From Chitinophagaceae bacterium (GTDB lineage: Bacteria; Bacteroidota; Bacteroidia; Chitinophagales; Chitinophagaceae), in NCBI GenBank assembly GCA_947455215.1, contig CANGNA010000011.1:1-64000 (forward strand): DNA of 64,000 nucleotides. The letters are read 5' to 3'. Each line of letters starts with the position of its first letter. Position 1 is the stretch's first letter. The notes under the pieces were generated by a model. That model ran no database searches and was not told where the DNA came from. It saw nothing but the letters and a program-made list of their open reading frames with translations. A program made the translations under genes and the position numbers. Below, piece by piece: positions 36,168-45,268 of this stretch.

Positions 36168-39100
36168 ATGACCAGCCATTTTGAACTGACAGGAGCGCAA
36201 CTGGAGCGGCTATATCCATTTTATCTGAGTTTTGACAGCGATTTAAAGATCACCGCCTTCAGCACGCAGTTGAACAAAATAAGCGCGCTGACCACCGGCA
36301 AAAAAGTAACAGACATTTTTGATGTTAAACCCACAGGGTTACTAGAGGGGCACTTTGAAGATATAAACGGACGCTCCTTTCAATTCATAAAAAAGACCGA
36401 TGATAATGCCCGCGAAAGCTCGGTAATGATCAATGGAGAGTTGCTCTTCCTGGAAAGCAACAACCAGCTTTTGGCCCTCGGCACGCCTAATATCTATTTT
36501 TATAAAGACAGGAAAGAAGTAACACTTGATCAGAACCCGATAACCAACTTCATTTCTGATCTGCAAAAACCTGATGTATCTGCCTCCGGATATAACAACG
36601 ATGCTGCATTAGAGAAACACGTTGTTAAACACAGGATAGGTAATATCGCCGGTATTGCCCTTACTAATGCTGACGGAGCCATCGAATGGGTAAGTAAGGA
36701 CTTTGAAACATCAATGGGGCGAACTTTAGAAGACGTTCGTGGCAAACGGCCGCGGGATATCATCTATGGTAAGCAATCTACCTACATCCCGTCCAGTTTT
36801 GTAGATGAAATGGTAAAAAAAAGAGCTGCGTTCTCTTTCGATAATATCGGGTATAACCAATTCGGCAAATCTTTCTGGTTCCGTACCACTGTTCAGCCCA
36901 TAATAGATGCCAGCAATAATATAACGGGCAGATATTACACATTTGAAGATATCACAGACCAAAAGATAACGGAGCATGTTTATAAACACAGCTATGATCT
37001 TTGGCGGTATGCCACAATAGGCTCCGGCGACGGTGTGTGGGGATACGACATCAAGGAACAGCGGCTACAGGTTTCAGACGGATTGAAGGAAATGCTGGGC
37101 TTTACAGCCACTTCAGATCTGACCCTCGATTTTTTCAAATCGATCGTACACCCTGAGGATTTTGCAGAGATATTAAAGACGTTCAGTGCACTGGATAACC
37201 GCAGCCCGCATTTCAGCTTCGACTTCAGGATCATGCACCAGCAACTGGGCTATCAATACTTCAGGCTACGCGGTATGCTGATGGACGCATTCCCTAATGC
37301 ACCGGCTACATTTTTTGGCACACTCACCAACATACACGCGGAAAAGGAGAAAGACCAGCAGCTGAAGAATGCGGCACTGCGTATGGAAGCTTTGTTGCAA
37401 AACGTGAATTTTGGTGTGCTACTGGAAACGCAAGACAGGAAAGTGAGCCTGGTCAACAACGGTTTGATCAACATATTCAACATGCCTGTTGTGCCGGAGG
37501 CGCTTATTGGAATAGATTGCAGCCAGATGGCCTACCAGCTGGACGATGTTTTTATAGGTGATATTCCCTTCTCCCAAAGAGTGGAAGAAATATTACACCA
37601 TAAGAAAGCGGTTACCGACGAACTGCTATATACCACCGATAAGCGTGTGCTGGAGCGTGACTATGTACCCATCTTTGTGAACGATGTATACAACGGCCAC
37701 CTATGGCGTTATAAAGATGTGACGCAAAGGTTTAAGCTGGAGCATAGTGTAAAAACATCGGATGCAAGGCTAAGCACGCTGATGAACCAGCTAAAACAAG
37801 CCGTTATCTTTGAAGATCTGGGCCGTAACATTATTTACATGAACGGTAAACTACTGGAAATAGTACGCCGAATAACACCGGTGGTTTTACCGGAGGGCGC
37901 TAAAACAACGGAAGTCCTGAACCGGATAAAAGACATTTTTGAAGATCCGGAAAAAGAGCTGGCGCGAATAGAGACCATTGTTGCCGAACACAAAAAAGTA
38001 GAGAATGATATTGTAAAACTGAGCAACGGCACCACCTTGAGTCGCCTGTTCCTACCATTGACAATAGACTCTGAAGAAACCGGCTATTTGTGGGTATATG
38101 AAGACATCACAGAATCGCTTGAAGCCCAACAGCAGATCATTGAACAAAAAGAATACTATCATCGTATATTGAACGAGCTGCCAGCAGATATCGTGATCCT
38201 GAATAACAAAAGACAATTCTCCTTTGCCAACAGATCGGCAATAAAAGACGATACTGTGCGCGAATGGATAATAGGTAAAACCATGTTCGACTATTGCCAA
38301 TACCGGAACATTGATATTTCCCTGGCCATTGAAAGAGAGCAGATATTCAAGCAGGTACTTAAAGAAATGAAAGCCCATACGGTTTTTGATCATTACAACG
38401 CCGGCACCGACAAGGAAAAATATATCATGCGTGTACTGCATCCGTTCATGTCTCCGGATGAAAAAATAGAGTTCCTGGTTGCTTATGGCACAGACATAAC
38501 CGAACAACGAAAAAACCAAAAACGAGCGGAACAGCAAGAGCATAATATAAGAACACTACTCAATGTAACGACCGATGGCATCTTTACCTGCGACAGCAAC
38601 CTGTTCATATTGTTCGGCAACCCATCTTTTGAAGAGATAACGGGAATAAGGCATGCAGATAAGCAGCACCGTTTCCCCGACCTGGTAGCCGCAGGAGACC
38701 ATAATAAGATAACAAGACTGATAGAGATGGTGGAAGCGGGGCATGAGCCCGACACCACCTATGTGGCACTTGCCGTAGCAGGCGAAACGCGATATGTAGA
38801 CGTCGCCTTTATTATCTCACCAGACAATAGCGAGGGATACAGGTATATAGGTAAGATCACCGATATAACCGAACGCCTGACCAAGGAGCAGAATCTGAAC
38901 GAGATAATAGAGAAAGAACGTGAGCTGAGCCAATCTAAATCACGATTCATCAGGATCACATCGCATGAGCTAAGAACTCCGCTGGCCATAATACAGGCCA
39001 ATGCTGAACTGCTGCAATTGATACAAACAATGCCTGAGACAGAACAATCTGTAGCGAGGCAGCCGATCATGCTGAGCAGGATCACCAAGGAGGTGATACA

Positions 39101-39635
39101 CATGACAGAGATACTGAACCAGCTGATGATGGTAAGTCGTATTGAGACCGGCAAGCTGGACTTTGTACCGGAGCAGGTAGACCTGCGAAAAGTGATCATT
39201 GACATTGCAGCCGATCTGTACCAACCCAGCAACGATGGCAGATCCCTGGTAACAGAAACCCCTGATACTGATGTGCTGGTGAACGTGGATGTAAAACTGC
39301 TGAGGCATGCTATAGTGAACCTTGCCAGCAACGCATTCAAATACTCTGTACAGTCGAAAGAAAGCCCGATACTGCGCATACTGGACCATGGAGATAAAGC
39401 GATCATAGAAGTGCAGGACTTCGGCATAGGTATCCCGACCGAAGACCAGGGTAAACTCTTTTCTACTTTCTTCAGGGCAGGTAATACCGGGGCCATCAAT
39501 GGTTCGGGCCTTGGGTTGACCATAGTAGATTACGCAGTAAGCCTGCATGGCGGTAAAATAGAGTTTACCAGCGTGGTAAACGTAGGAACAACATTCAGAA
39601 TAATATTAAATAAAAACACGACAGTTGGCAAATAA
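36168..39635 (+). CDS. Large cytoplasmic multi-PAS sensor histidine kinase
   Basis: 1155 residues and no obvious membrane helix. Several PAS/PAC domains fill residues 1-900; PAC ends are visible as RYYTFEDITDQK, FFGTLTNIHAEKEKD, LWRYKDVTQRFK, GYLWVYEDITESLE and YRYIGKITDITER, suggesting about six. The HisKA box is FIRITSHELRTPLAII with phospho-His933. The ATPase domain has NLASNAFKYS, DFGIGIPTEDQG and GSGLGLTIVDYAVSLHGG. It would sense a cytosolic signal, perhaps redox or a ligand, and pass phosphate to the neighbouring regulators. The start is ATG at 36168; the stop overlaps the next gene by 11 bp. Signal unknown. Confidence 0.92.
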   Translation: MTSHFELTGAQLERLYPFYLSFDSDLKITAFSTQLNKISALTTGKKVTDIFDVKPTGLLEGHFEDINGRSFQFIKKTDDNARESSVMINGELLFLESNNQLLALGTPNIYFYKDRKEVTLDQNPITNFISDLQKPDVSASGYNNDAALEKHVVKHRIGNIAGIALTNADGAIEWVSKDFETSMGRTLEDVRGKRPRDIIYGKQSTYIPSSFVDEMVKKRAAFSFDNIGYNQFGKSFWFRTTVQPIIDASNNITGRYYTFEDITDQKITEHVYKHSYDLWRYATIGSGDGVWGYDIKEQRLQVSDGLKEMLGFTATSDLTLDFFKSIVHPEDFAEILKTFSALDNRSPHFSFDFRIMHQQLGYQYFRLRGMLMDAFPNAPATFFGTLTNIHAEKEKDQQLKNAALRMEALLQNVNFGVLLETQDRKVSLVNNGLINIFNMPVVPEALIGIDCSQMAYQLDDVFIGDIPFSQRVEEILHHKKAVTDELLYTTDKRVLERDYVPIFVNDVYNGHLWRYKDVTQRFKLEHSVKTSDARLSTLMNQLKQAVIFEDLGRNIIYMNGKLLEIVRRITPVVLPEGAKTTEVLNRIKDIFEDPEKELARIETIVAEHKKVENDIVKLSNGTTLSRLFLPLTIDSEETGYLWVYEDITESLEAQQQIIEQKEYYHRILNELPADIVILNNKRQFSFANRSAIKDDTVREWIIGKTMFDYCQYRNIDISLAIEREQIFKQVLKEMKAHTVFDHYNAGTDKEKYIMRVLHPFMSPDEKIEFLVAYGTDITEQRKNQKRAEQQEHNIRTLLNVTTDGIFTCDSNLFILFGNPSFEEITGIRHADKQHRFPDLVAAGDHNKITRLIEMVEAGHEPDTTYVALAVAGETRYVDVAFIISPDNSEGYRYIGKITDITERLTKEQNLNEIIEKERELSQSKSRFIRITSHELRTPLAIIQANAELLQLIQTMPETEQSVARQPIMLSRITKEVIHMTEILNQLMMVSRIETGKLDFVPEQVDLRKVIIDIAADLYQPSNDGRSLVTETPDTDVLVNVDVKLLRHAIVNLASNAFKYSVQSKESPILRILDHGDKAIIEVQDFGIGIPTEDQGKLFSTFFRAGNTGAINGSGLGLTIVDYAVSLHGGKIEFTSVVNVGTTFRIILNKNTTVGK

Positions 39636-40017
39636 TATACTGATCATAGAAGATGAGATGGCGCTGCTGGAGTCCCTTACCTTGCTCTTTGACATGAGCG
39701 GCTTCACCGTTACCACAGCCTCCAATGGCAGCGACGCAATAGCTATACTGGACAAGGAGGATCACCATCCTGAAGTGATCATCTGCGATGTGAATTTACC
39801 CGATATGCCCGGGCACGACATACTGAAACACCTCCGCCAACATAAGACCAAAAGTACTACCCCATTTATATTCTTATCTGCCTTTGCAGATAAAAACGAT
39901 GTACAACTGGGTCTGAATATGGGTGCCGATGAATATGTGACCAAACCATTTCATATACAGGATCTGCTGAACACCGTAAACGCTATGCTGGCCAAACGGA
40001 GAGCAGATAGAAAATAA
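39625..40017 (+). CDS. Receiver-only (CheY-like) response regulator
   Basis: 130 residues. A single receiver domain: DEMALLES (acidic pair), phospho-Asp in EVIICDVNLPDMPG, SAF (Thr/Ser) and Lys in YVTKPFHI. It starts with TTG inside the last codons of the kinase gene, giving an 11-bp overlap and coupled translation. No output domain, so it may relay phosphate between the kinase and another protein. It ends shortly before the tRNA. Confidence 0.9.
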   Translation: MANNILIIEDEMALLESLTLLFDMSGFTVTTASNGSDAIAILDKEDHHPEVIICDVNLPDMPGHDILKHLRQHKTKSTTPFIFLSAFADKNDVQLGLNMGADEYVTKPFHIQDLLNTVNAMLAKRRADRK

Positions 40018-40113
40018 AGGGCTAATCCACTAATGGTGCCTATAATAGAAAGATTTGCTACCTTTGCGGTCCGTAATGAACAACGGTGTATATCGTTGTT
40101 GTTTCCAGCAGCC

Positions 40114-40187
40114 GGTCCGGTAGCTCAGCTGGATAGAGCACCAGCCTTCTAAGCTGGGGGTCATTGGTTCGAATCCAATCCGGATCA
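40114..40187 (+). tRNA. tRNA-Arg (anticodon TCT)
   Basis: A full cloverleaf: acceptor GGTCCGG/CCGGATC (one G-T pair), D stem GCTC/GAGC, anticodon stem CCAGC/GCTGG with loop CTTCTAA (anticodon TCT, reading AGA/AGG Arg codons), T stem ATTGG/CCAAT with TTCGAAT loop, discriminator A. CCA is not encoded, so it is added later. A hairpin with a T-run follows at 40197-40223. Confidence 0.97.
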
Positions 40188-40196
40188 CAGAAAAAG

Positions 40197-40223
40197 AAAA
40201 GCCGCTGGTAGTCAGTGGCTTTT
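40197..40223 (+). terminator. Terminator after the tRNA
   Basis: AAAAGCCGCT (40197-40206) pairs with AGTGGCTTTT (40214-40223), one G-T wobble, then T-rich sequence. Confidence 0.75.
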
Positions 40224-40305
40224 TACTTTTCAGACAATCAATAGCCATCCGTACAAGGCTATGCGATATACAGGATCAGTTGCTAATAAGGCTTTACAGG
40301 CCGCT

Positions 40306-41310
40306 CTAATGCCTAATTTCTATTAATTGTTGCCGGGATATAATGGTTCCTGATATCCTGACCAGGTATTGTCCATTTGCAAGACCACTTACATTTAGTT
40401 GCATATCACCGCTACTACTTGTTTTGACAGCAGTCAGCACTACCCTGCCTAACAGATCGAGTAATTGAATGCTATATTCCTGTAGCATATTTCCACCCGA
40501 TCTTATGTTTAAGAAGTCCGTTGCCGGTGCAGGATAGATATGCCATGTATCGCCTTTGTCGGCAATGGTCTCGATTCCGGTTGCTATTGCACATGTCGAG
40601 TCCGAATTGGGCCAGTTGGTGTTGATACCAGAAGAACAAGATTGCAATGGTGCCACAAAATATGGCCGGGCACCCCGGTTACTAAAACAACCAAAGAATT
40701 CTATATTATTGATACACTCCCGGTGAAAGGGCGGATAGAACGCACCAAGGCTGCCAACACCCTGCAAAAATGTATACATATATTCACCGTAAGCAGATTG
40801 GCTTGTGGTTTTCATAGTAAATAGCTTATGCATATATCCGTTGATCACTACGGTATCAACACGATAAACGCTGTCAGGCGAACCGGCAGATGGCACCCAG
40901 CCATAAACCCCGGTTATTGAAAATGGTGGCGTAAACGTATCGCCAACCTGCAAATTATAATCAAACAGCACAGTATTGATGGCGGTATCCAGCATTGGCG
41001 ACCAGCCATATATTTTATTGGCGGAGGTATCCTCTCTAACCCAAATATTTGCTGTTGCAATGGAATAAGAACCGCACGAGAAAGATGGCAAATGAACACA
41101 GACATCTTCTATTGGCCTGAAATGGGCACCATAAATTACAGTATCCGCACCATATGACAGCTGCCTGCGATAAGCACAAACATAAGAGCCATCGTAGTTG
41201 GCACCGGTAAATGTCCAGTGATTAGTAGTATCGGTAAACCTGATCTGTTGTGCATGACCCGGGAACGGCAAGCACGCACAGAGTACAATAAAAAGGGTCA
41301 GTATCCTCAT
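40306..41310 (-). CDS. Secreted protein with T9SS type A sorting domain, unknown function
   Basis: 334 residues from MRILTLFIVLCACLPFPGHA; a Met four codons upstream (41322) is equally in frame. The signal peptide is followed by AQQIRFTDTTNHWTFTGAN. Cys residues recur (FSCGSYSI, ECINNIEFFGC, SCSSGINTN), which could form disulphides. The C-terminal ~80 residues are a sorting domain (WHIYPAPATDFLNIRS, ANGQYLVRISG). The middle part was not recognised. It stands alone, ending close to the tRNA region. Confidence 0.8.
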   Translation of the reverse strand: MRILTLFIVLCACLPFPGHAQQIRFTDTTNHWTFTGANYDGSYVCAYRRQLSYGADTVIYGAHFRPIEDVCVHLPSFSCGSYSIATANIWVREDTSANKIYGWSPMLDTAINTVLFDYNLQVGDTFTPPFSITGVYGWVPSAGSPDSVYRVDTVVINGYMHKLFTMKTTSQSAYGEYMYTFLQGVGSLGAFYPPFHRECINNIEFFGCFSNRGARPYFVAPLQSCSSGINTNWPNSDSTCAIATGIETIADKGDTWHIYPAPATDFLNIRSGGNMLQEYSIQLLDLLGRVVLTAVKTSSSGDMQLNVSGLANGQYLVRISGTIISRQQLIEIRH

Positions 41311-41414
41311 TTTAACTACCATTTACTATACTGGACGAGAATTTATGATAAATCGTTAGTAAGCAATCTGTTAACGAACATTATGCTACATCTGTAAGAC
41401 ATCAAACACCCCTA

Positions 41415-43052
41415 CTACATTCCATTCCTCTTATACACATCATACCCCTCAGCCGTATGCTTCAGTAAGGTAAAGCGGCTGGCCATATTTGCGGGCATGG
41501 GCTCATCTTTATAATGGATATAATAATCCTCAGTGCCCGATGGACATAGCGTGACCTTGTACCCATCTTTATTACCAAAATAATAATAGAATACACTCCA
41601 CTCAGACACAGCTATGGTGCTGCTCTTACCAATAGCAGCTAATTCAGTGCGAACGTGCTGGTTGGTGGTCACTTCTTCTGAAAAATTCCTGGGCAGTACA
41701 CACCAGTTGTATTGGTTAATGCAAAGCAGGATAACAGGTACTGTTACCACACCAGCGACCAGCCAGTTACGTAGTGCACTCTGCCGGATACGCGCCACCA
41801 CAGCAGACACCATTGTGTAAAAAGTATACACAATAATGGCCAGCGAAAAGCTGTAGTGCAATACCATATTGCGGATAAACGGCATGCGCTGCATTTTAAA
41901 GATGAGCACACCCCACCCCAGCCATAGCAGGATGTAGAACAAACTGATCAACCTATCTGCCTTTTTATGAGAGAATAATAGCAGCACCGGCAGTAGGAAC
42001 AACACCAGGTGGATATAATGGTCCTGCTCTATCAGGCTGGATGTAATGGCATTCACATACATCTTTAGCGACACATAAAAATCGGGCAGAAAGGCGGTGT
42101 AATCTTTGTTACCTGACTGCACATATTCGTTATGCACAAAGGCATCTACTCCCGAAAAACACAACGCCGGCAGGTAGAAAAGATACGTACCTGCTATTAC
42201 TATACCGGCATGCAGGCATAACTGAATATCCACCTTCCGGTTGTATAGCTGTATGCAGGCAATGAATAGCATTTGGGAAAAGAAGATGTAGAGGTAAGTA
42301 GGCACACAGGCAAAGCCAGCCATTGACGCAATGACAAACCACCTTAATGACGCTTTACCGGCAGACAGTACATAACTGAACAATGCTGCGAATGCACCCC
42401 AGGCAAAGAATAGCTGTAACTCATACCCCCTACCCTCCTGCGCCAATAAGAAGGTAGACAGTTGCAATGCCAGGGGAAGCGTCATGACCACAGACAACCA
42501 TTTATTACCCGTTTGTCGTACCATCCATACGTAGGCAACGCATAACATGCCCACGTAAGAAAGGAACGATATAGCCCTGCCGGTGATCACCGCATCGGTA
42601 TGCAGCAATGAAGAAAGCACATTGTTGAGCAAGTTGAAAAAGATATGATTGTTGGGCAACATATAGTAGCTCCACGTACGGAACAGTGATGTGCCTGCAC
42701 AGAAAGTTGCTGAAAATATCTCATCGCCTGTAATACCCGTTTGCTGCTGTGCGTAACACCACAGGCTGATAGCAGGCACCAACAATACAGCTACAGGCCA
42801 GTAGGAACGCAAGTTTGTAACATGAGTTTTGGATGCGGGTGTATGTTTCTTATACCGCCACAACATGTAGCCGAGCAACAGCATATTCAATACTATGCCC
42901 GCCATGGCCAGTACATTCCCCTCATGCTTTACGTGCTCTGTAAAGTACTGCGCTGCAAACTCCTTGCTATGATAAAAGCATCCATCTGCGGGATAAAAGA
43001 CGCGTTGTAAGCTATCCCTGCTACTGCACAGGTAAAACACCAGCAACACCAA
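41415..43052 (-). CDS. Multi-pass membrane protein, GT-C glycosyltransferase-like
   Basis: About 545 residues with roughly ten membrane helices. Between the first helices is a large loop with TGITGDEIFSATFC, whose Asp-Glu pair fits the catalytic loop of GT-C/PMT-type transferases that use lipid-linked sugars. A soluble C-terminal domain ends LLKHTAEGYDVYKRNGM. The start is uncertain: the first start codon in this frame is TTG at 43052, which would cut a membrane helix in two, while 29 more sense codons reach upstream to a TAG at 43142 without an ATG. It lies downstream of the GNAT gene on the same strand. The sugar acceptor is unknown. Confidence 0.65.
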   Translation of the reverse strand: MVLLVFYLCSSRDSLQRVFYPADGCFYHSKEFAAQYFTEHVKHEGNVLAMAGIVLNMLLLGYMLWRYKKHTPASKTHVTNLRSYWPVAVLLVPAISLWCYAQQQTGITGDEIFSATFCAGTSLFRTWSYYMLPNNHIFFNLLNNVLSSLLHTDAVITGRAISFLSYVGMLCVAYVWMVRQTGNKWLSVVMTLPLALQLSTFLLAQEGRGYELQLFFAWGAFAALFSYVLSAGKASLRWFVIASMAGFACVPTYLYIFFSQMLFIACIQLYNRKVDIQLCLHAGIVIAGTYLFYLPALCFSGVDAFVHNEYVQSGNKDYTAFLPDFYVSLKMYVNAITSSLIEQDHYIHLVLFLLPVLLLFSHKKADRLISLFYILLWLGWGVLIFKMQRMPFIRNMVLHYSFSLAIIVYTFYTMVSAVVARIRQSALRNWLVAGVVTVPVILLCINQYNWCVLPRNFSEEVTTNQHVRTELAAIGKSSTIAVSEWSVFYYYFGNKDGYKVTLCPSGTEDYYIHYKDEPMPANMASRFTLLKHTAEGYDVYKRNGM

Positions 43053-43181
43053 CTGGGCTACCAGAACGGTAGCTGAAGCAATATATAGCGCTTTTGTTTT
43101 ACTGATATGTTGTAATAGTATTTTCAGATGTTTGAATGGCTAGATAACGCCAACGGCGACAAATATATCTGTTTTGCTGCA

Positions 43182-43694
43182 TTAGGAGAGGTCTCGCTCA
43201 AACAACAACAACTCTTCATCATCACCTGGGAAAGTAAACGGCCCCTTTGCTGTTAGCCCTAGGCGGGTGAGGAGCTTTATAGAGGGTGTGTTGGCAGGCA
43301 AGGTAATGGCACATATAGCGGGCAGCTGCAGGGTGTGTACAGCGTAGTCCATAACGGCTATCGAGGATTCATAGGCATAGCCATGCTCCTGGTGTTGCGG
43401 CATAAAGGCAAAGCCTATATCAGCGTTTTGCAGTGCAGGGCGTTTGGCTAGTCCGCAAATACCTATGGGTTCCACGGTAGCCTTCAGGCACACCAGGTAA
43501 AAGCCGAAGCCGTGTTCGGCATAGCTTTTCAGCGCGCCGTTGGCTATGTACGCTGCGGCATCTGCTTCGGTATGTATATTACGGTCGCCTATATTTTTCA
43601 GCCAGCCTTCACTGTTCATCAATTGCAGGATGAAGGGGGCATCGGCTATGGTCTGTTCTCTTATTATAAGTCTGGGTGTGGTTATTGGTGTCAT
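43182..43694 (-). CDS. GNAT-family N-acetyltransferase (RimJ/RimL-like)
   Basis: 170 residues from MTPITTPRLIIREQT, chosen over an upstream Met (43715) because TPRLIIRE is the usual N-terminus. The acetyl-CoA segment is ICGLAKRPALQNADIGFAFMPQHQEHGYAYESS, and ITLPANTPSIKLLTRLGL is the C-terminal motif. It resembles transferases that acetylate protein or small-molecule amines. It starts 21 bp after moaE and is in the same operon; its substrate is unknown. Its TAA stop overlaps an ATG in another frame (ATG at 43182), discussed under findings. Confidence 0.85.
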   Translation of the reverse strand: MTPITTPRLIIREQTIADAPFILQLMNSEGWLKNIGDRNIHTEADAAAYIANGALKSYAEHGFGFYLVCLKATVEPIGICGLAKRPALQNADIGFAFMPQHQEHGYAYESSIAVMDYAVHTLQLPAICAITLPANTPSIKLLTRLGLTAKGPFTFPGDDEELLLFERDLS

Positions 43695-43715
43695 GGTGTG
43701 GTATAATATAAACAA

Positions 43716-44132
43716 TTACGGATGGGCAGCTACCCATACTTCGCCATCCTCAAAAAACTCTTTCTTCCAGATGGGTACTGTCTGTTTTAGCGTATCTATG
43801 ATATAGAGGCAGGCAGCAAAGGCAGCATCCCTGTGTGCCGCCGATACAGCTATGACCACCGGCACCTCGCCCACCTCCAGCCTTCCGGTACGGTGGTGCA
43901 GCACTAGCCTGTGCAGCGGCCATTGTTCTGTGGCACTGGCCACTATCTTCTGCATCTCCATTATGGCCATAGATTCGTATGCTTCAAACTCCAGCCACAG
44001 TACTGTTTTGCCCTTGGTATGATCGCGCACGGTGCCTATGAACACATCTATACCACCCGCCTGCGGTGTCATTACGGCACTGATGCAGGCGTTGATATCT
44101 AATGGATCGTTTGTTAGTCGGATGTCTGTCAT
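43716..44132 (-). CDS. moaE: Molybdopterin synthase catalytic subunit MoaE
   Basis: 138 residues. With MoaD it turns precursor Z (cPMP) into molybdopterin by adding two sulphurs. Motifs are PQAGGIDVFIGTVRDHTKG, VLWLEFEAYESMAIMEM, LVLHHRTGRLEVGEVPVVIA, and VPIWKKEFFEDGEVWV with the active-site lysines. It lies 11 bp after moaD. No other moa or mog gene is in the window, so the rest of the pathway lies elsewhere. Confidence 0.94.
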   Translation of the reverse strand: MTDIRLTNDPLDINACISAVMTPQAGGIDVFIGTVRDHTKGKTVLWLEFEAYESMAIMEMQKIVASATEQWPLHRLVLHHRTGRLEVGEVPVVIAVSAAHRDAAFAACLYIIDTLKQTVPIWKKEFFEDGEVWVAAHP

Positions 44133-44143
44133 GTGGTAGTGTG

Positions 44144-44386
44144 TTAGCCGCCGCTTACAGGTGGTATGATAGCGATCTCATCGGTGGGTTGTAAGGTGCG
44201 GGTATTGGCAGCATACTCATTATTCACCGCCACCATGTAGGTAGCCAGCTGGCCCAGCCTCGGGTATTGCTTTTCCAGCGCGCTACGCATATCGGCCACG
44301 GTAGCCGCATTGCCCAGGGGCAGGCTTACCTGGCCGCTGCCGAATATCTCGCGGGCAATACCAAACCCCAATATATTAATATCCAT
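44144..44386 (-). CDS. moaD: Molybdopterin synthase sulphur-carrier subunit MoaD
   Basis: 80 residues with a ubiquitin-like fold (LPLGNAATVADMRSALEKQYP). It ends IPPVSGG, the Gly-Gly tail that is activated and loaded with sulphur as a thiocarboxylate. Its start is 2 bp after the stop of the TauE gene, and moaE follows after 11 bp, so all three are coupled. A short MoaD of this kind is normal. Confidence 0.92.
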   Translation of the reverse strand: MDINILGFGIAREIFGSGQVSLPLGNAATVADMRSALEKQYPRLGQLATYMVAVNNEYAANTRTLQPTDEIAIIPPVSGG

Positions 44387-44388
44387 AA

Positions 44389-45138
44389 CTAAATAATGTG
44401 TGTATGCTTCAACAATACTTCTACCCCTGCAGCAAATACCAGCAGCGCAGTAACACGCCGTATGACCACAGGATCGAACTTAGCAATACCTAACCTGGAG
44501 CCCACCTGCCCGCCAGCAAATACAGCAAAGCACAGCAGCAAAATTCGGGAATATTGTAATTCGGCGGGTGCCGGTTTGGAAAGATGTGCCACCAGACCTG
44601 AAACAGAATTGACCAATATGAACACCGATGCCGTAGCGGCTATCTTCTTCGGCACATCCCACCTCAGCAAGTGTAACACGGGCGATAAAAATATACCGCC
44701 ACCAATACTTACCATGCCCGACAAAAACCCGATGGCACCACCTATAGCACCGCTTTTTACAGGGCTATCTTTTACCGGTTGGCCGGTAGCCGTTGTTTTT
44801 ACCACCAGCAACAGCGATGCTGCTATAAGGCTGCAACCCAGCAATACAAAAAATGCATCGGTACTTATTTTAAGCCATGCCCCGACAAATGCCAAAGGCA
44901 CACTCAGCAGTATAAGCGGCAATATCTTCTTCCAATCTACCTGGCGGTGTTTGATGAATAATAGCGAGCCTGCCGTAACAACAATGATGTTGCAGACCAA
45001 TGCGATCAGCTTCATCTCGTACACAGGCAACTGGTACACCGCCAATATGGCCAGGTAACTGCTGCCACCGCCAAAACCCACAGACGAATAGATGAACGCA
45101 ATAACAAAGAAGAAGATAAGTAACTCCCAATGCTGCAT
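44389..45138 (-). CDS. TauE/SafE-family membrane transporter
   Basis: 249 residues with about seven to eight membrane helices. MQHWELLIFFFVIAFIYSSVGFGGGSSY was chosen as the start, as VGFGGGS is a family motif; the open frame extends upstream to 45228. A second copy of the motif lies in SGMVSIGGGIFLSPVL, as in the family's internal repeat. Members move sulphite, sulphoacetate or other organosulphur anions out of the cell. It precedes moaD and moaE in the same operon, which links it to sulphur handling; the exact substrate is inference. Confidence 0.88.
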   Translation of the reverse strand: MQHWELLIFFFVIAFIYSSVGFGGGSSYLAILAVYQLPVYEMKLIALVCNIIVVTAGSLLFIKHRQVDWKKILPLILLSVPLAFVGAWLKISTDAFFVLLGCSLIAASLLLVVKTTATGQPVKDSPVKSGAIGGAIGFLSGMVSIGGGIFLSPVLHLLRWDVPKKIAATASVFILVNSVSGLVAHLSKPAPAELQYSRILLLCFAVFAGGQVGSRLGIAKFDPVVIRRVTALLVFAAGVEVLLKHTHII

Positions 45139-45197
45139 AAGGGCGAAGATAGGTGAATAGGGCAAATAACACTCTTGCCGACCACACTGTAAATGCA

Positions 45198-45225
45198 AAC
45201 AGGGAATGCAAATGCACTCCCTGTT
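45198..45225. terminator. Terminator between the DUF4476 gene and the TauE operon
   Basis: AACAGGGAATGC (45198-45209) pairs with GCACTCCCTGTT (45214-45225), one mismatch. It follows the DUF4476 stop at 45269 on the minus strand. Confidence 0.65.
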
Positions 45226-45268
45226 CAATCATATGTAAAGGCTGTTTACTATTTACCTTCTCCCGATC

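Noticed and set aside
43128-43256. 42-codon plus-strand ORF starting MFEWLDNANGDKY
   Set aside because: It lies over the GNAT end and the N-terminal region of the membrane protein on the other strand, is short, and has no partner or recognised domain.
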